A stretch of 18,907 bases of DNA from Phlebiopsis flavidoalba (Eukaryota > Basidiomycota > Agaricomycetes > Polyporales > Phanerochaetaceae): contig JAOCPU010000115.1 of the NCBI GenBank assembly GCA_035772785.1, forward strand, positions 1-18,907. The letters are read 5' to 3'. The translations under genes and the position numbers were made by a program. Positions 9,044 through 18,480 of the stretch are shown here, one piece after another; position 1 is the first letter of the stretch, and every line of letters begins with the position of its first letter. Under the pieces are notes generated by a model. That model was not told the origin of the DNA, searched no databases, and saw nothing but the letters and a program-made list of their open reading frames with translations.

Positions 9044-9409
9044 GGTCCCCAAAGTGGGTCACCGGTCACCGGTCATCGCCCATCAGACCTCCGGACCTAT
9101 GTGGACGTTTCGCATCCAGCCGAAGGAAAGGGTCTGAAAGAAAACTCTTCAAATTACCCATAAGCGCCCCAACATCCTCTCACGATCGGCCGAGAATGGG
9201 GCTGTGTAACATTCCGAGATAAGCAGAAAGGTATGGTGGTCAACACGAACCCCTTATCCCCTCCCCCCACCACTCTCTCCTGCCAATTTAATCGAAACAC
9301 TCCTCCCATACCGTACGTTGTACGCACATTGTCATCCCACAGCACCTACAGCAGCCATGCCTTGTACAATAACACCGACGCACAAACGTATCCCCTAGCG
9401 TTGACACTA

Positions 9410-10391
9410 ATGCTCTCCTCACTCTTGAGCGATCCTGTATCGGAGGCAAATTTCGGATTGTGGAGCGCATCGGACAAGGGTCATTTGGTGAGCCCGGTCA
9501 CCCTCCCCCCCCCCCCCCCCCTTACCCTGAAGTTTTATAGGAATCATTTATCGTGGCTACGCGTTACCTTTGCGCCAGGAGCGCGCCATCAAGATTGAGC
9601 CATACAATGCCGAAGCCCCCCAGTTGGAGCATGAGTTCAACATATACTCCAGATTGGGGACCGGAATGGGGATCCCCCGTGTATACTGGCTCGGTGCGGA
9701 GTGTCAGCACGACATTATGGTGATGGGACCTCCTGGGGCCATCGCTGGAAAACCCTCCTCGTATGTCATGGCGGACGTATTCCTTTGCAGGTAGTGGCTC
9801 GGCTCGCGGAGCAGCTGGTAAGGCTTCATTCATACATTTATTCAATGTCATATGCAAGCCAACGCACTGCTGCCAGGTTGACCGTTTGGAGTATATCCAC
9901 AGTCGTGGGATCGTACACCGTGATATCAAACCCGCTAATCTTCTCGTGGGGACGCGAACCGTCGTCAGCTATGCTTTGTTGTTTGTCACCGATTTTGGGC
10001 TTGCCACCAGCTATTGGGACAGCCGGACGAAAGCGCACGCTCCGGTTTATACCCTGCCCAACTCCCTGGTCGGAACGGCCCAGTTTAGGTCTATCAATGG
10101 CCAGCAAGGGGTGCGGCACTCTCGTAGGGATGATATGGAATCTGCGGCATACACGAATTCTTTATCTCGCAGCGGGCTCGCTACCCTGGTCGGGGGGGGG
10201 TGTACACTACCTTGAAGGCATCCAGACGCACCCTGCTGAGAAAAAAACGGACATGTGATCTCCGTCAGTTCTGTCGCGAAGCTGGCATATACCGTTGGAA
10301 CTTGCGATCATAACGGAATATACGCGCGCCAACTCGAGTACACGGAGACCCCCGATTACGGGTATATCAGAAGCATGTATCACCATGGGGC
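9410..10391 (+). pseudogene. CK1-like serine/threonine kinase, frame-broken
   Basis: Clear homologue of the casein kinase 1 family, which transfers phosphate from ATP to Ser/Thr. ATG at 9410 gives MLSSLLSDP, then a one-base shift leads to the glycine loop CIGGKFRIVERIGQGSFG. Intron 9488-9540 (GTGAGC..TAG, 17-C run) splits a glycine codon. Next come GIIYRGYA, the ATP-binding lysine in AIKIEP (codon 9591-9593) and DLLGPSLEN. Intron 9818-9876 (GTAAGG..CAG) is followed by RLEYIHSR, the catalytic loop HRDIKPANLL (9916 onward), DFG (9991-9999), and the CK1 signature SINGQQGVRHSRRDDMES. Frame-shifted pieces then supply AAGSLPWSG, PLELAIITEY and QLEYTETPDYGYIRSMY, the usual end of the CK1 domain. All key catalytic residues are present. 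About five apparent one-base shifts (near 9434, 9725, 9755, 10150, 10310) break the frame, several in or beside homopolymers. It is a pseudogene if the sequence is correct. Subfamily not assigned. Confidence 0.85.
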
Positions 10392-11059
10392 GGGCAGCAT
10401 CGGACGAATGACGTTGCCGTAAGGGACTTGACCTCGTCGATGAGGATACGTGCGAGAACTCTCCTGTGACTGAGCAGACTGTCGATGCGCCGGGTACGTG
10501 TGCTTTTCAATCCTTTACTTGCTCTCCGGCGCTAATAAGGACTTGCCACGAAGCCTTCGATATGGTGTGAGTTTGTAGCCGTTCTTCAGGGTCTTGTTGA
10601 GCCGCGCTGATACGGAGTCTATAGACACATATCTAACGAAGCTTTACCGAACGTCATTCGTCGTGAGTCGACGGGTTAATGTGTCTCGTCGCCCCCAAGT
10701 CTGGTACGCGCGCAGCGTCGCCAGTGACCTGTTCGGACCCCACCCCCCCCCCCCCCCCTCCTAACACCCACCAGCCGCGCCAAGGCCCTGTTGTGAGGAT
10801 CGCAACGTGGTGTGAGATCGCAACGTACCGGCTTCACTCGCAGCAAAGCGCTAATACCGATAATTATAGACTGCGCTCTCCCGCGTGCGACCTTAAGCAC
10901 TTCCCGTACTGCAGCTCTCGGAAATCGACGGCGGCCCCAGGTATTGAGCTTAGGGGGGGGGGGTTCGGAATATTTCAGCTTTTGATCCTTGTGACGATCG
11001 TTTTGGCAGCACTGTCGGTTTTGGGCGGTACCATTTTCAGAGCATTTATTTCTGTATAG
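10392..11059 (+). CDS. Putative 3' exons of the CK1-like gene with TM tail
   Basis: Sequence after the kinase domain keeps gene-like signals. A stretch near 10420-10490 reads GLDLVDEDTCENSPVTEQTV. A plausible intron lies at 10494-10539 (GTACGT, CTAAT branch, AAG), possibly another at 10567-10624 (GTGAGT..TAG), and another at about 10704-10774 with a 16-C run, a CTAAC branch site and CCAG. The last frame, from 10775 to TAG at 11057-11059, ends in a hydrophobic helix, FQLLILVTIVLAALSVLGG, followed by TIFRAFISV. If joined to the kinase this would give a tail-anchored CK1-like protein; yeast-type membrane CK1s instead use C-terminal cysteine lipidation. The joins between 10540 and 10774 meet stops in some frames, so the connection is inferred. 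An 11-G run at 10953-10963 is another likely frame-error site. Confidence 0.35.
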
Positions 11060-12149
11060 TATAGCTGTTACAATGTAGGAACTGTGTGTATAGTATGTGT
11101 TACACCTCCCGCAGTCTACTCATTAACGGTTATGCCCAGCGGCGTTCCATGAAGCCCTTGTACAGGCGTCGTTATGGGACTCTATCTGCTCGCTGACTGG
11201 ATTAACTTTGTGTCAGGCTATCGCTAATCCAGTTAGCCATACCGTTGTAGCAGGATATTGGCTCTCCAAGAACAAGGGTTTTTTTGACATAGCCGAAGAC
11301 TACCTACTTCCTCGACGACTATCTAAAAGTATGATTATATCATCATGCTATCTGTGAGATACGGTACTTCCAGGAGATCGTACCCGTCGTATTTCCCCCG
11401 GTGGGGCGGTGTAGCAGCGGGAAGGCGGGGTCGGACGGGTCGGACGATCAGAGTCATGCAAATACGGGGCGCTAATCGGCATAGACTCGCATTCATCGGT
11501 CCACCTATGCCGTGGTGTGGCTACCGCACGTTGGAGCAATTGACTGTGGTGTACATACAGCGCCCTGCAAAAAAATCCGCAGTCGGCGGCTCAGTTTCAT
11601 CGATTTATTCCGTACAAAAGTTCTCCTACTAGGTCACATCTGTCACCGCGCGCGGAAGACAAACTGATTCCCGCTGTCTCTCTCGCGGCGCGGAGTAACT
11701 GATGAGTTTTGCACAGAACAAACAAACGGAACGGAATCGCCGACATAAACGAACGGAGGAACTGGAGCACTATAGAGATTTCCGAGCCGCGGAAGACGTA
11801 CCGCATCTGAGAAAATGAACTCAGGGCGACCCTATAGAATGCACGAAAATACAGCGCCCAAAACTCTGACTGTGCGTCAAGCGTGCCCGACGCCGCAAAC
11901 CGCCAACGCAACCACGAGAACAACGACCCAGCCTGTCGATCCCGATCCCGATCCCGTCCTCGCTCCCGTACTATACGGTTTCACAGGGTTCCACATTTGC
12001 TCTCCTAACTCTAATTTGCTTGTACTTACGTGCCCCACAGTTTAGACCAGAACGCTACCGTGCTTACGCCTCGTCAACGACTCTCTCCCATTCGAGTCCC
12101 ACTCGAAGTCGCCACTACGGCGCTCGACGGGAGGGACCCCGCGTCACCG
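11060..12149. other. Intergenic stretch, no gene supported
   Basis: The frames at 11345-11632 (plus, 95 residues, Arg/Gly-rich) and 11597-11923 (minus) show no recognised motif. A plus frame at 11815-12045 is Thr/Pro-rich with a CCCGAT triple (11940-11957) and could be low-complexity coding sequence leading into the repeat that follows, but splice sites and family are not evident. Confidence 0.35.
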
Positions 12150-12500
12150 ATACGCTGGACGTTACCGGCTCACCGTCGGCTGCCCGGTCTTCTCGTGGAC
12201 GGGGGGTCTCCGTCGGTCCTTGACCCGAGAATCCAGAAAGGAATCCAATAAATTATCATTTTATCCGCCCGGATGCCTTTCTAATGCACAATTCTGACGT
12301 GCGGTTCGAGTTAATGGGAGAGGGGGGGGAGAATGGGGAGCGGATGTGCTCGACGACGAACAGGAAGCCGACGCGAATGTACGCGGCGGCATGAGGTTAC
12401 ATCGAGCCCGTAGTTGATCGACGGCGAGCGCGGCGGTCGGATATGGCGTCATCGCAGTTGCACGCGAGCGGTTCGCGGGTTCAGTTTCCGTGTCACGTCC
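12150..12500 (+). repeat. Dispersed repeat, copy 2 (uninterrupted)
   Basis: Paralogue of 4431-5225 without the TIR insertion. The junction region reads GGGGAGCGGATGTGCTCGAC (12336-12355), corresponding to GGAGCGGATGC joined directly to GCTCGACG in copy 1 once the 390-bp element and one duplicated TGC are removed. It contains AATAAA at about 12247, a possible polyadenylation signal if a transcript from the left ends here. The right part carries the B-box-like CGGGTTCAGTTTCC. Both copies diverge by substitutions and small indels, so the duplication is not recent. Confidence 0.7.
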
Positions 12501-13277
12501 TGAGGGGACCACTATGTGCCCATTTTATTCTAGGATAATTCGCCATTCCACGGTGCGAGTCGCGAGACGGGACGCTGAAGCTGGCGCCGCCCATTCAACA
12601 CACAGATGATGCGGTGAGGTCGGATTGTGCGCGCAGGAGTCACGGTATGGTATGCTCGGAGGCCTGCCGAGGTCAGCGTGGAGCGTATACACTCGCATAT
12701 ACGGTATGAGACTGCATAGACCAAAACCTTCGCAGAGAGCTCGACTCAAAGAGTCATGAAAGAGTGTGACTCTCGGCATGATATCGTATGGATGTTTGCT
12801 TTTATTTGAGTGGCGGAAGGCTGGAAATTGTCGCGCGCGACCGCCATTAATTGTCGTCTGTCGACTTACAAATGCTCGTGGGTCCTTGCACAAACCGTGC
12901 CGAGCAGCCATATGGCAGGGGAGACATCGGACATTTTGCTCCTCTGCACACCGGGTCCAGTGCCAAAGCAGGCCAATAGACTTCTCTCCGAAGGATGTTT
13001 AAGGTGGCAGTGGTGGATTGCGCTGCCTTAATTCCGTGGGTCGGGCCGTGTCGAGCTGTAGTCGAGACGACGAATGTGATTAAAAAGACATACAAGAGGC
13101 GCCTCGCTTTGCTTCGGGTGGGACCACAGCAAGTTGACCGATGTCTGGGCAAGAGTGGCTCGCGCGATGTGCAGACCTGGCCGGGAACGTAGCGCGCGAG
13201 ACGTTAGGCTACGGGAGAGGCGGCAAGTGGTCTGCTCCGCCCCCAGAGAGTAACGATAATGAAGATGCAGGCGAAAA
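12501..13277. other. Intergenic stretch, no gene supported
   Basis: Several frames overlap on both strands (12525-12911 minus, 12766-13002 plus, 12847-13152 minus), a pattern typical of GC-rich non-coding sequence, and none has a recognisable motif or splice structure. A GC patch GCCTCGCTTTGCTTCGGG occurs at about 13100 (compare about 7200). Confidence 0.35.
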
Positions 13278-13658
13278 CACTGGGTGGGGAGATCGTTTTT
13301 GGAAGTGACAGAACCGTGTGAAAAAATGTATACCGAGGGTAAATTTCTGTGCAGTTTTTTGACGGATAAGAAACTTAATGGGAATTCTGATTTCGCTCTA
13401 AATTCATAGTGCGGGTCAAAACATGATCAAAACCGGCAATATTATTACCGATCTTCCACGTTTCTTCGTGTTTTGCCCGCCAAATGGCCAAAAACAGTTG
13501 TAGATTTCTTTCACGTTTCTGCGAATGGGCAAAATCTGACCAAGAATTTGAAAACTAATAATATTTCTTCCGTGCGGGAAAAGGTTATCGAAATATACCT
13601 TTGAGTTACGTTTTGACCAACAGAACTACACCCTCCGAAACCGTTCCCCCACCCAGTG
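13278..13658 (+). mobile_element. Non-autonomous CACTG-end TIR element C (381 bp)
   Basis: Starts CACTGGGTGGGG at 13278 and ends CCCCACCCAGTG at 13658: a perfect 12-bp terminal inverted repeat with imperfect extension (AACGGTTTCGG read from the right against GATCGTTTTTGG on the left). AAA flanks both ends (13275-13277 and 13659-13661), consistent with a 3-bp target-site duplication as in element A. Its interior aligns with the reverse complement of element A, for example GGGTAAATTTCTGT against GGGTAAAATTCTGT, then TGACGGATAAGAAACT against TGACGGACAAAGAACCT and CGCTCTAAATTC against CGCCCTAGATTC. It is AT-richer than its surroundings and encodes no transposase. Superfamily CMC/CACTA is the best guess from termini and duplication length. 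Confidence 0.8.
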
Positions 13659-13723
13659 AAATGGTGAGCATGCAATGAGAAGGTGACATTATATTTGGCT
13701 CTAGGTTACGGTCATTGAACTCT

Positions 13724-13951
13724 ATGCTGCGGGAAGAGCTGAAGAATGAGGCGTTGTTTTCATGGACCAAGGCCCTGCGGCCACAGCATCATTTATTGTG
13801 CATCGCCCATTGTGTAGAGATAGCGCATGGCCCAAGCAAAGCATTAGCTATAACAGCCGGCGAGAATCGCCACCTTTTGCGGACTGATGCATTGGCCATT
13901 GTTAAGAGTACTTATACAGGGATCGGGCGCACAGGAGCGGGAGATGAGAGG
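13724..13951 (+). CDS. Weak candidate exon, unknown protein
   Basis: From ATG at 13724 the frame gives MLREELKNEALFSWTKALRP, then HHLLCIAHCVEIAHGPSKAL and AITAGENRHLLRTDALAIVK. Composition and predicted helices look protein-like. The frame is followed by a good donor, GAG|GTAAGA at about 13950. A possible continuation after an intron, SSHWVHESDVPYTPLFLMDG with DIAKALLR, is open near 14035-14120, but the acceptor is uncertain. I know no matching family, and no promoter is assigned. Confidence 0.3.
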
Positions 13952-14366
13952 TAAGAAAGAGAATTGAATGGAAATGAAAGAGGGATGCCATCTGCGTAAT
14001 ATGATAGACCACCGGTTTTGGCTGGCGCGCTTGCCTCTAGTCATTGGGTGCACGAATCGGACGTTCCTTACACTCCGCTATTCTTGATGGACGGAGATAT
14101 TGCTAAGGCCCTACTGAGGGTCTGAGACAAGAGGTCGACATATAGTCCATGGACTGCAAAGTCAGCGTGCCACAGACCGTTTGAACTCCCAGCACTCGGG
14201 GGTCCTGGTCTAGGGGCTAGCACCGGCCAAGGCGTGGTCAGCCGCCTATGAACGCGCGTAAGTATATACAGCCTAATGCCGGACACTTCTCCCAGATAAA
14301 GCAGACGTTGCGCGGAGATGACGCTACTCGGCCTGACGAAGGAAATGTACGAAGACGAGACGCGAG

Positions 14367-14397
14367 GTACATTCGCATTTTATGCGCGCGAATGTAC
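14367..14397. repeat. Perfect 10-bp inverted repeat
   Basis: GTACATTCGC at 14367-14376 pairs with GCGAATGTAC at 14388-14397 across an 11-base loop. An alternative inner pairing (CGCAT with ATGCG) is possible. No poly-T or gene end is attached to it, so terminator function is not supported. Confidence 0.45.
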
Positions 14398-14871
14398 GGC
14401 GCTTTAGCCTGCGGCGCGTATATATTTACTACAAGAGTTTCCTTGCCCCGCTTTGGCGAACGGAATTGGAGGGTTAGTTTCTGCCAAGAATAACATTTAT
14501 TGAAGTTATTTTAACTACAAAAATGCGATGTCACATTGTCACTGGAAAAGAGCAATGTGCCAATAGAGCCCTGATTTGAACTCCGGAAAAGGTGCAAACT
14601 ACGGCAAGGGTGTAAACAAGGTGTAAACGAGAGAAAGTAAGGACTGCAATCAGCTTTTGAGAAAGGGGGAAAGGGGAATGAGAATGTAAGGATGAACCGC
14701 TGGAGACAACATTAAAATTTATCAAGCTCCCAACGTGCTGGTCATGGCACAAACTTGTGGTGTTTCACCCCCTTTTTGTTTCTGTTTACCGCGCGGAGCT
14801 GCGGGCAGAACATTTGTTATTGTAGTTCACATCGGGGTGCAAGATCAGCTACAGAAGGTCCAAGCGAGCAG

Positions 14872-14880
14872 TATAAAAGG
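14872..14880 (+). promoter_or_regulatory. TATA-box-like sequence
   Basis: TATAAAAGG is a strong match to a eukaryotic TATA box on the plus strand. No convincing gene starts within the usual 30-100 bp. The next supported start is at 15640, which would need a long leader or an upstream intron, so the role is uncertain. An AT repeat tract (ATTATAATAATAATATAGG) follows at about 14962-14980. Confidence 0.3.
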
Positions 14881-15179
14881 CTGGGAGAACAGACCAAAGG
14901 AATAAGAGCGAATAAGAAAGAGAATGAAGCCAATTTGAAGAGTCGTGGCATGTGGTTGATATATTATAATAATAATATAGGTAATAATATGTTAATGATC
15001 CTCGGACACGTGGCGCGAAACGCTTCGTCATTGGGCGGCGCGTCGATTCATGACTCCGCTCTGCTCCCCGCCGACCTGTCTCATTGTCCTCCCTCGCTGT
15101 CGCTCATAGGTTACATCTCTCGACGTAGTCTGTCCGTCTCAGTATTTCATCTATTCGCATTTCAGAAGCAAGGTATATT

Positions 15180-15639
15180 GAACTAGTGTCCTCGCTACTG
15201 CACGCTAATCCACGTTGCTCACAGTCCCACGTCTCGCCGCCGTACTTGTCTCCCTCCCTCCCGGCCCTTAGACGATATACGTCTCCGTCCACATGTGCGT
15301 CTAACGATCCATTCACAGCTGCCCCCTATCCAATACAACTCACAGTCAATAAGTCTAGCCGTTCCTCCCCTCACGCGCTTGCTGGCAGACGGTGTCCCCC
15401 TTGGGCATCTGAGTCGCGTTCTAGCCATTTGGCTACACGCTTCGTGCCCTTTCGTTTCCGATACACGCATCTCCTCAAGGAGTTTGTGAAAACTCTGCCC
15501 CATTGACCTCTGCAGAGGTGCCTCTTAGGGTACCTGATCCGCGCAGTAGCCCGTTAGCCACGCCCATCGCGCTCCGCTTGTTGACTTTTGATTGGCCCGA
15601 CTACATTCGTCTATTCACGCCTCTCTACCAATCATAGTC
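15180..15639 (+). promoter_or_regulatory. CT-rich upstream region of the 15640 gene
   Basis: The plus strand is pyrimidine-rich (for example TCTCCCTCCCTCCCGGCCC at 15249-15267, and CCATTGACCTCTGCAGAGG near 15500), as is common before strongly used start sites in filamentous fungi. Open frames through it on both strands are Ser/Pro or Arg-rich and look like by-products of that bias. No precise transcription start is proposed. Confidence 0.35.
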
Positions 15640-18480
15640 ATGGCATCGTTTTCCGCCGCTCGGGCCTCCAAGGCTGAAACCACCACATTCTCATCACATT
15701 GCGACTCAATCCCAGTCTACAAACGTAGAAAGACTGGCGCAGGATCCCAGAATTTCGTAAATGTTGAGCAGGGGCTTGCCCTCGCTCCGGGCTCAGCGAT
15801 GGTGAAACCCATCAACGACCTCGATACGGAGTCGGGATGCCCACACCCAATGATTTCGGGCGACGAAGACTACTACACGGCAAGTGGTGGCGACGATTAC
15901 GACGATGACGACATTAGCCTGAATAACGACGAGGAGGACATCGAAGACCAACACCGTCGATGGGCTGAGATTCGAAGGAATCTTTTGGCTCGGGTGAAGC
16001 TGGTTAATAATAGGCGAATGCCAGAGGCAAAGAAGCGTAAGAGGCGGGAGGCTCTCGACGCGAAGATACGTAGAGTGGAGCAGCACTGGGGTCGGTTTCA
16101 GAATATGCGAAAAAACGGGCAGCTGCCAGAGCAGCAAAAAAAGCAGCACCTGGTATGTTCACCATCACCCGTGCACGAGCGCAACCTCACGTATGCTCCA
16201 GCCTTCGGTGCAAAGCGAAGCGTGGAAATAGAGAGGACGTCGTATCCTCAGGCTAGTTCCTCACCCACAAGATCCTCACGCCATCTACTTCGTCAACCGC
16301 GGACCAATCGGCGCTCCAGACAGCCTCCAAGCGGCAGTCACCTCAATTCTCACCCGCGCAGCAAGCCGCACAATGCTCCCCTCGTGAGTGGTGTTTTGAA
16401 ATTGTCCGCTCGTAACAGTTTGCTGACCTTGAACCAGGGTTTCTCAAAGACATTCAACATGGCATGACGTACGCCACGTGGGGGGAGTACTTCGTCAAAT
16501 CCATCAACGTGGAAGGCATTCCGCGCCCCGGGACTACACATTGCACCATTCAGCTCATGGAAGATGGCCGCTTTGGCTCTACTGATCCGCTACATTGGCC
16601 CCAGCACTTCTGTCCCCAGGAGCCGCATTGGGCTCTCACTCCTCGCTGTCCTGACGGCAGCCATCATCCGGCGAGCATCCTATGGAGGTCGCCTTCATCA
16701 CTCGACGTTGAAGCATCAGAGGATACCACCGGCGTAGAGGGCTTAGTCAGATTGCGAGAGCATATCTGTGAACAGTTCGACCGTGCAATTGAATGGCTCA
16801 GCACTACCAAGCTCGAGGGGCATCAAACCGCGCGCTCAAGGCCGATCTCGACCGTTTGGTTGCAGTGCAGGACCACGTCGAGTCCTCTCCGGAGATCCGA
16901 CAGCACGAAGCCCAGAGCCTCCGATACGCTCTTGATAAAACTCTCCTGCCTCCGCTCACACCTATTGATTGCACGCTCTATGGTCCAGACGTCGTTTAGC
17001 TTCCGCGAATCCATCAAGATCTGGGCTCACTTCCACCGGTGCTGGATTGAATGCTGGGCGTGGTCAGAGTGGCAGACTTTACGGAAGCCGCCACCTGGCG
17101 AGCTGAACCCTATTCATCGTGGTCTTGGGAATGGTGTCATGGGGGCATTTTCTCTGGAGCCTGACGTAACTCGGCTGCTGGCCACCCTTGGAATCCCCGT
17201 GTGGGATGGGTGATCCAGATTCAAGTCGGGACCCGGCTGCCTCCTCCCATACCAGCGACCATTGAGATAGCGCCTGACAATATTCCTTCCTCCTCCCAAG
17301 GCATGCCGCACATCTCGAAGCAAGTCCATGCTGGGAGGGACCAGTTCAGGCTTATAATGGAGCTCTCGCAGCAGTCCCTCGATGTTTCCAGAGTTATACA
17401 TGCGCCGATGCAGCCTCTGGCAGCGCAACAGAGGTTTTCGACGACTACCGTACTCGTCTCGCAAATGAAAACGTAAGCACCCGCTGCTATGTAGGATCTT
17501 GCATCCGCTCATGGACATAACGTCTATCAGTCAGCACAACAGGAACATCGCCCTTCGTGGAGAAGAGGCACAATTTGCTTCCGCGGCGCATCGACGTATG
17601 GAGAGCTGCGCTGGAGGCAGTAGACAAATCTCAACCTCATCCAGATAGCTCGTGTTGTCTGGGTTTGTGGGTCCCAGATGTCGAAGTTATCATGGTCCCC
17701 GCAAATCCGGAGCGTCTGTATGTCTACCTCTCCACTTGGCTGCAGTGTCGACCTCGTCTCCAACGCGATCTGGATTCCTCACAAACTCTAACAGCGTTCA
17801 AGCCGTCTCAATGGCGTATCCTGCTAGAGCGATTCCCTTCAAAGACGCACCCTTTAGAAGCTCGGCCAATCGAGAAACATTCCAAGAAGTTCCTCCGAAA
17901 GCTCGAAACCTTGGAGACCCTTGGCAAAGCATTCGATCTCACATTCGGTATACACTCACCCGATGTTGCCGTCATTCGCTGGCGCGTGTAGGAATCTGAT
18001 GAAGGAGGATTTCATGGCAGGAGACTCTGTTCCCGCAGGGGTAATCGAACCCCTCCTCGAAATTGCCTGGGAGCTTTCAGAACTGGCATTTCGAATGGAC
18101 TTGCACGAGATTGATCGCCTTCGTGTGCCTGTTTCTTCGACACCAAGACTCTTCAGATCTTGAGGCGGGACGGCGCATCTTGATCATGGAAGTTGTGCAG
18201 GACATACACGCCATACGCCCGGTCATTCCATCCCACCCACTGACAGGGCTGAGATCCGCGGACGTTTCGCCAGCGGGCACCCTGTCTGGCAGGCCTTCGG
18301 AAACTTCTTCGCCGTTGGCCAGCGCATCCCACCTTCCTTGACGACCCCCAGCCTCTCAACTCAGACACGGCAGAGGACATCCTACTTGAATTCGAGCGTC
18401 AGGCTACCTGTTACTATTGCCAGCAGTTCTTCGAAGCAACCGGTCGTCTGCCCTTCGTCCCTCGTCATTGCGATCCGTAA
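15640..18480 (+). pseudogene. Agaricomycete expanded unknown-function gene, frame-broken
   Basis: ATG at 15640 has G at -3 and +4. Exon 1 (15640-16152, 171 codons) has a basic KRRK cluster, an acidic DEDYY..DDYDDDDIS run and a second basic KKRKRR cluster, suggesting a nuclear protein. Intron 16153-16256 (GTATGT..TAG), exon 2 16257-16383, intron 16384-16437 (GTGAGT..CAG) and intron 17473-17534 (GTAAGC..CAG) keep a consistent reading. The body includes FLKDIQHGMTYATWGEYF, LKADLDRLVAVQDHVESSPE, FRESIKIWAHFHRCWIEC, VMGAFSLEPDVTRLLATLGI then PVW, RRIDVWRAALEAVDKSQPHP, RLYVYLSTWLQCRPRLQRDL, PSQWRILLERF, IAWELSELAFRMDLHEIDRL, RQRAPCLAGLRKLLRRW and FERQATCYYCQQFFEATGRL, ending at TAA 18478-18480. From memory this order (GAFT-type GIPVW motif, WL..RP segment, WEL helix, RAP..L..LR..W, C-terminal FF motif) matches a multi-copy agaricomycete protein with no known function. 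Six one-base shifts (near 16793, 16997, 17207, 17985, 18118, 18263) break it. Confidence 0.6.

Noticed and set aside
9233..9598. 121-residue open frame preceding the kinase
   Set aside because: It reads through the first kinase intron in the wrong frame; only the part from 9410 (MLSSLLSDP) is likely to be real coding sequence.
11345..11632. 95-residue Arg/Gly-rich open frame
   Set aside because: No family, splice signal or start context supports it; an overlapping minus frame is equally open.
14755..15186. 143-residue open frame on the plus strand
   Set aside because: It passes through the AT repeat tract and a composition change, has no motif or plausible splice structure, and overlaps open frames on the other strand.
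15793..16149. 118-residue open frame on the minus strand
   Set aside because: It is the shadow of the acidic and basic runs in exon 1 of the plus-strand gene.
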